Shown piece after piece: positions 60,533-64,000 of a DNA stretch of 64,000 nt. A program made the translations under genes and the position numbers. Position 1 is the first letter of the stretch. Every line of letters begins with the position of its first letter. The stretch covers positions 62,001 to 126,000 of the forward strand of contig NZ_WEZG01000004.1 of the NCBI RefSeq assembly GCF_009176975.1, in the 5' to 3' direction. The notes beneath the pieces are model-generated. The model saw only the letters and a program-made list of their open reading frames with translations. It searched no databases and was not told the origin of the DNA. The DNA is from Aureimonas psammosilenae. GTDB taxonomy: Bacteria > Pseudomonadota > Alphaproteobacteria > Rhizobiales > Rhizobiaceae.

Positions 60533-60890
60533 AGCGCAGGTGCAGGACGTTGGAGCCGTCCGAAGGCATCTGGCGAACCGAGGGCTCGTCGAGCCCTCCC
60601 GAAAGGCACCAGTCGTCGTAGCCCGCGACGAACCGCACCAGGATGCCGGCATCCCGCAACGCGTCGGCGGTCGCGAAGGACGACGCATCCCGTGCCTGGA
60701 TGTCGAGCATGGCGAAATCGGCCCGATCCTCGCCGGCCATGGCGATGGCGCTCAAGGCGTCCGGGACGGGGCCGAGGACGAAACCGCCCGCCCGGCGCAC
60801 CGCTTCGGCCATGTTATCGGCGACATGGGGATCGCCATCCACGACGAGCACCCGTCGGCAGGCATATTCGGTGTGGTCGAGGCAGAACAA
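60516..60890 (-). CDS. Stand-alone response-regulator receiver domain protein
   Basis: 124 residues from a TTG at 60890, the only plausible start near the domain (FCLDHTEYACRRVLVVDGD); this start is uncertain because no ribosome binding site is obvious. It has the acidic pair D18/D20, the probable phosphoacceptor D63 in ADFAMLDIQ and the loop RFVAGYDD. There is no output domain. The C-terminal lysine region is not clearly conserved, so it may be a degenerate receiver acting by protein contact. It follows the Crp/Fnr gene by 41 bp, and stand-alone receivers next to such regulators are common in Hyphomicrobiales. Confidence 0.72.
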   Translation of the reverse strand: MFCLDHTEYACRRVLVVDGDPHVADNMAEAVRRAGGFVLGPVPDALSAIAMAGEDRADFAMLDIQARDASSFATADALRDAGILVRFVAGYDDWCLSGGLDEPSVRQMPSDGSNVLHLRFTRVG

Positions 60891-60931
60891 GGGAAGGATC
60901 GATCCGTATCGGGAAGGGTCGAGCCTCCGGC

Positions 60932-61657
60932 TCAGCGATGCGACGCTTCCGCGCCGATGATCGCGTCGTAGATCGCTTCCGGCTGCCCGTAGCAGCCGCC
61001 GGCGACAGTGAGCAGGCGTTCGCGGTCGATGATGCGGACGACGCCGCGCGTCGCGCGCACGAGCCCCATGCTTTCCAGAATGGTGAGCTCGCCCGTGACG
61101 CCGGCCCGCCGAACCCCGATCATCAGGGACAGGAACTCGTGGGTGAGCGGCAGCTCGTCGGATTCGAGGCGGTCCTGCGCCATCAGGAGCCAGCGCGCCA
61201 GGCATTCGCGAAGGTTGTAGCGGGCATTGGCGAGGGCCGAATAGGACACCTGCATCTGCTGCGTGTAGACGTAGCGCAGAAGCAGCGGCACCAGGCTCGG
61301 CCGGTCCGCCGCGAGCATATGGTAATCCGACAGGCTCAACCGCCAACCACGCCCGCCGACCTGCATGAAGGTGCGCGTCGTCGCCACGGACACTCCCAGG
61401 CAGGCGGCCGAGCCCGTCATGCCCTCCCGGCCGATATGGCCGATCTCGATCGCCTCGTCGTCGCTGCTGGCGACGATCACGGAAGCGAGGCCGCTTTCGA
61501 TGAAGTGGAGATATTCGATCTGGCGCCCGTTCGGGACGACCACGGTCCTGACCTCGAGATCGACGTCCTCCAGGCAGGAACGGACGGCCTCGAGATCGCC
61601 CGGCGGCAGGGCACACAACAGGCGGTTGCGGATGGGAGTTGTGGAATTTTGGCGCAT
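60932..61657 (-). CDS. Crp/Fnr-family transcriptional regulator
   Basis: 241 residues from the ATG at 61657. The N-terminal two-thirds are a cyclic-nucleotide-binding-like beta roll (VVVPNGRQIEYLHFIESGLA and EIGHIGREGMTGSAACLG), with no cysteines placed as in Fnr and no complete cAMP phosphate cassette (R-S motif not evident). The C terminus is a Crp-type winged helix (LPLTHEFLSLMIGVRRAGV, then LVRATRGVVRI). The ligand is unknown. A palindrome ACCGTACGGT lies ~119 bp upstream of the start. Confidence 0.88.
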   Translation of the reverse strand: MRQNSTTPIRNRLLCALPPGDLEAVRSCLEDVDLEVRTVVVPNGRQIEYLHFIESGLASVIVASSDDEAIEIGHIGREGMTGSAACLGVSVATTRTFMQVGGRGWRLSLSDYHMLAADRPSLVPLLLRYVYTQQMQVSYSALANARYNLRECLARWLLMAQDRLESDELPLTHEFLSLMIGVRRAGVTGELTILESMGLVRATRGVVRIIDRERLLTVAGGCYGQPEAIYDAIIGAEASHR

Positions 61658-61865
61658 CGGGCTCTCCGTCGATTGGAAGAACCGGACGATCCCGAAGCAG
61701 ATACTTCCAGCATCGGGTGTCGGCTGGACCGCCATATGGACGATGCAAGGCAGGCACGCCAGAGATGCCACCCGAACCGTACGGTATTTACGTTATGCCA
61801 CCAATGACATGCTTTGAAAAAGCTGAGTTTTTCTTTTTCCGCTTCGTCATGTTTCCTCGCTAATG

Positions 61866-62060
61866 TTACCGCGGAAACGGATTGGACTTGCGCAAATCCG
61901 GCTCGCTTTCGGCTCGGCTGCGGACGACGTCCTCGAACAACCGCCTGAGATTGGCGCCGCGACCCCAACCTTGAACCAGCGTCAGCCCTTTGGCGGCCGC
62001 TCCCAGTTCGCAAAGGAACTGTTGGTCGATGTCCTCCTCGCCGCTTCGCAGGTCGCGCAT
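61866..62060 (-). CDS. Small hypothetical protein downstream of the MarR gene
   Basis: 64 residues, beginning 8 bp after the MarR stop on the same strand. The sequence is charged (MRDLRSGEEDIDQQF and RSRAESEPDLRKSNPFPR), has no membrane segment and no recognisable motif. The ribosome binding site is weak. I keep it because of the tight spacing to the MarR gene and because nothing else covers this stretch; it may not be a real gene. Confidence 0.4.
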   Translation of the reverse strand: MRDLRSGEEDIDQQFLCELGAAAKGLTLVQGWGRGANLRRLFEDVVRSRAESEPDLRKSNPFPR

Positions 62061-62068
62061 GGCCGGTG

Positions 62069-62572
62069 TTACCGCAAGCGGCGGAGACGGGTGTTCAAGA
62101 TCCGGTCGAGGCTGGCCAGGGCGTCGATCGTTCGCCCCCCGGCTTCGCCGAGAACCCGCATCAGTTCCTCCTCGAACTCGGCCATGACGAGGTGGATACG
62201 GTCCTGCATGGCGACGCCTTTCTGCGTCAGGCCGACGCGCACCTTGCGGGCGTCGGTCGGGTCGGACACGCGGGTGATGAGATCCTTCTCCATCATGCGG
62301 TCCATCATCTTGGACACCGTGGAAGGACGCACGGAAAGCACTTCGGCGAGCGTGCAGGCCGCCATGGTCTCGCTCGGACTGAGCACGAGGATCATCTGGT
62401 CCTGGCCCGCCACGAGATCGAGCGCGGCGAGCTTGATGCCGAGAATGGCGCGGGTCTGCTTGGCCAGCATCAGGAGCGAAGGAACGAGTTCCAGCGGCTC
62501 CGGGCTTGCGTCCGGCCGGGGTGGATCGCCCGCCGGCCCATGGCGCAACGCGTGATGGGTTCCGTGCTGCAT
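62069..62572 (-). CDS. MarR-family transcriptional regulator
   Basis: 167 residues from the ATG at 62572, which follows GGTGG; an upstream start at 62626 is less likely. The winged helix is typical: helix-turn-helix in CTLAEVLSVRPSTVSKMMDR and wing in LITRVSDPTDARKVRVGLTQ, flanked by dimerisation helices. MarR proteins bind short palindromes as dimers and release on binding phenolic or oxidising ligands. Its targets cannot be read from the neighbourhood. Confidence 0.88.
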   Translation of the reverse strand: MQHGTHHALRHGPAGDPPRPDASPEPLELVPSLLMLAKQTRAILGIKLAALDLVAGQDQMILVLSPSETMAACTLAEVLSVRPSTVSKMMDRMMEKDLITRVSDPTDARKVRVGLTQKGVAMQDRIHLVMAEFEEELMRVLGEAGGRTIDALASLDRILNTRLRRLR

Positions 62573-62680
62573 GTCACCACCCGTTCGGTTGCATTGAAAG
62601 ACAACTAAGGATTTACGGGCCGGCACCCTCGAAGAAAGGTCGGAACCGTACGGAGCGCGGCAAATCTTTGGCCATTGTTG

Positions 62681-63238
62681 TTACCTGCGCAATTCTGCTT
62701 TCGATGCGCGGCGTCCGGGATCGGTTGCGCCTGCCACCTTCCCGTCGGCCTCGCGTTCGAGTTCCTCTTCCTCCGGCGGGTCCTCTGCCTCGGCCTCCGC
62801 GCTGACCGACAAGCGCTGGTAGACGCCGAGCCCCACGAACAGGAGAACACCGACAAGGAGAAGCAGCGTCGGATACAGCATCCGCGTCGCATCCTCCTTG
62901 CCCGCCTCGAACACGGTGACGATCGCCTCCAGAAGAACGGCGATCACGATGGTGGAGATGAACTTGGTGAGGCTGCGGCGCGCTTCGCCGGCATTGCGCA
63001 TCTCGCGGCCCCGGATCGCCTCTTCCTCCAGAAGGTATTTTCCGACATCGAAGACGGCGATGGCGATCACCGTATAACCGACCGCTTCCAGAAGCGCCGT
63101 GCCGACATCGCGGTCCGGCGTGCCGAAACTGCCCCAAACCCCGCCCACCGCATAAACGATGAGACCGCAGGCGAGCAGCATCAGGACGACGCTGGCAAGG
63201 CCGAAGGCGGCGCGGGTGAGGATTTCGAAGGCGCGCAT
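62681..63238 (-). CDS. Membrane protein of unknown function, four predicted membrane segments
   Basis: 185 residues. Hydrophobic segments lie near residues 10-32 (ASVVLMLLACGLIVYAVGG), 48-66, 92-112 (STIVIAVLLEAIVTVFEAG) and 120-139 (LYPTLLLLVGVLLFVGLG). The C-terminal ~45 residues are highly acidic then basic (AEAEAEDPPEEEELEREADG, then the lysine/arginine tail) and should be cytoplasmic. I do not recognise the family. It is 108 bp upstream of the MarR gene on the same strand, so it may be in the same transcription unit. Confidence 0.75.
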   Translation of the reverse strand: MRAFEILTRAAFGLASVVLMLLACGLIVYAVGGVWGSFGTPDRDVGTALLEAVGYTVIAIAVFDVGKYLLEEEAIRGREMRNAGEARRSLTKFISTIVIAVLLEAIVTVFEAGKEDATRMLYPTLLLLVGVLLFVGLGVYQRLSVSAEAEAEDPPEEEELEREADGKVAGATDPGRRASKAELRR

Positions 63239-63484
63239 GAAAATCCGATCGGATCGAAGACCAAGTCCAAATTGTTTCGGGTGCGTTCGTCGGCAAGACG
63301 TGACCGGTTCTGCCGGATCGCGCCCTCCCGATGCCGTTAAAAGCCAGATTGGAACGATAATAGATCTAAATCATTGTTATTGCTGACAGAAGAGAGTTTC
63401 TCCATATTGCGCCGCAAAGGCGTCATCGCGTTTTCCGGAAAGGACTCGTTCCGGAGCGGACGCATCATCGACGGATGGGAATCC

Positions 63485-63793
63485 ATGGCGAGCGTGACGG
63501 GCTTCATCGAAAGGCTGGAAAAGCGGATCGCACCGGACGCGACCTTGTCCCAGGCGGAGGAATGGTGGTCGCTGGCGCTCACCATCGGCTCCTCGCTGGA
63601 GCGGGACGACGAGAGTTCGGGCGAAGAAAAGGCCGCCTCGCACCGCCTGCTTTGGGCAGTTTCTGCCGCCGTCAGGGCGGTGAAACGCTTCGAGCGGCCG
63701 GATCAGGCGGCCATCCACAGCGTACTGGCGAGCCTCGAGCGCTCCGTGCGCGACCGGCCCAGCGAGGGCAACCGGGCGGCCTTGCCGAACTGA
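63485..63793 (+). CDS. Small hypothetical protein
   Basis: 102 residues from the ATG at 63485, preceded by GATGGGAATCC; the frame is open back to a TTG at 63374, which would add 37 residues. The protein is helical and charged (GFIERLEKRIAP, then LSQAEEWWSLALTIGSSLER) with no signal peptide or membrane segment. I do not recognise a family. It converges on the dhaL gene with a 4-bp gap. Confidence 0.55.
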   Translation: MASVTGFIERLEKRIAPDATLSQAEEWWSLALTIGSSLERDDESSGEEKAASHRLLWAVSAAVRAVKRFERPDQAAIHSVLASLERSVRDRPSEGNRAALPN

Positions 63794-63797
63794 GCTT

Positions 63798-64000
63798 CTA
63801 GACTTCCAGTCGGTGTGCCAGCGTTTCGGCCATGGCCCGAAGGATCAGAACGGCGGAAGCCGCGCCCGGATCGCGGTGGCCGAGCGAGCGTTCGCCGAGC
63901 CGCGCGGCGCGGCCTCGCAGGGCCAGCATGGAACTCGTGGCCGCCGCGCGCTCCTCCGCCTTGGCGACGCTTACGGGCCAGATCTGCTCGCCGCGCTCCA
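63798..64000 (-). CDS. dhaL: Dihydroxyacetone kinase subunit DhaL, C-terminal part, cut by the window
   Basis: The minus strand encodes 67 residues running to a TAG at 63798-63800, open to the window edge. They contain RGRAARLGERSLGHRDPGAA, the conserved phosphate/nucleotide-contact segment at the end of DhaL (DAK2) proteins, then ILRAMAETLA. DhaL binds the adenine nucleotide and works with DhaK to phosphorylate dihydroxyacetone or related ketoses such as erythrulose. The start of the gene and its partner must lie beyond the window. Confidence 0.82.
   Translation of the reverse strand, partial: ERGEQIWPVSVAKAEERAAATSSMLALRGRAARLGERSLGHRDPGAASAVLILRAMAETLAHRLEV

Overview
The window looks like chromosome from a high-GC alphaproteobacterium, most likely a plant- or leaf-associated member of the Hyphomicrobiales (Rhizobiales, Aurantimonadaceae/Methylobacterium-like). 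The reasons are base composition, dense operons with ATGA/GTGA/TTGA overlaps, frequent GTG and TTG starts, cytoplasmic NasT/NasS nitrate sensing, UgpBAEC, an ECF sigma/anti-sigma pair, and a complete locus for D-apiose, a branched sugar of plant cell walls. The taxonomic call is inference. I see no rRNA, tRNA, CRISPR array, insertion sequence, integrase or phage gene.

Region 1 (1-14.6 kb): a broken edge gene and an HD-GYP protein, then the D-apiose locus. On the minus strand a sugar ABC transporter (binding protein, DUF2291 lipoprotein, ATPase, permease) is followed by D-apionate oxidoisomerase, an MFS transporter, D-apiose dehydrogenase and D-apionate lactonase. A GntR regulator on the plus strand separates these from a RuBisCO-like protein and a DUF1537 kinase. 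Together they can import apiose, oxidise it to apionate and then 3-oxo-isoapionate, phosphorylate it and cleave it with the RuBisCO-like protein. An 18-bp operator-like sequence is present at both the GntR/RuBisCO-like intergenic region and the binding-protein promoter, which ties the two halves together.

Region 2 (14.6-32.6 kb): a GreA/GreB-type factor, a YdeP-type molybdopterin oxidoreductase with a DUF4336 protein, the ugpBAEC glycerol-3-phosphate importer ending in a clear terminator, a minus-strand run of DUF2076 protein, Bax-inhibitor protein, anti-sigma, ECF sigma, a UPF0303 protein and the YhaN/YhaO nuclease pair, then a pentapeptide-repeat protein and a lytic-transglycosylase-like lipoprotein.

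Region 3 (32.6-41.8 kb): a four-gene minus-strand glycan operon with 4-nt overlaps and striking fusions: a glycosyltransferase; glycosyltransferase + UDP-galactopyranose mutase; GT4 + Gfo/Idh + medium-chain dehydrogenase in one open frame; and GT4 + glycoside hydrolase. I consider this the least described part of the window.

Region 4 (42-54.5 kb): assimilatory nitrate operon, plus strand: nasT, nasS, a structured leader, a nitrate ABC importer, an FAD oxidoreductase, nitrate reductase with a C-terminal [2Fe-2S] domain, a NirA-type nitrite reductase, and an Fe-S/FAD/NADPH flavoprotein that probably feeds it.

Region 5 (54.5-64 kb): a TetR regulator with a perfect 17-bp palindrome facing an RND efflux operon (two adaptors and the pump), a stand-alone receiver, a Crp/Fnr regulator, a MarR regulator with a small downstream ORF, a membrane protein, a small hypothetical, and the end of dihydroxyacetone kinase subunit DhaL at the window edge.
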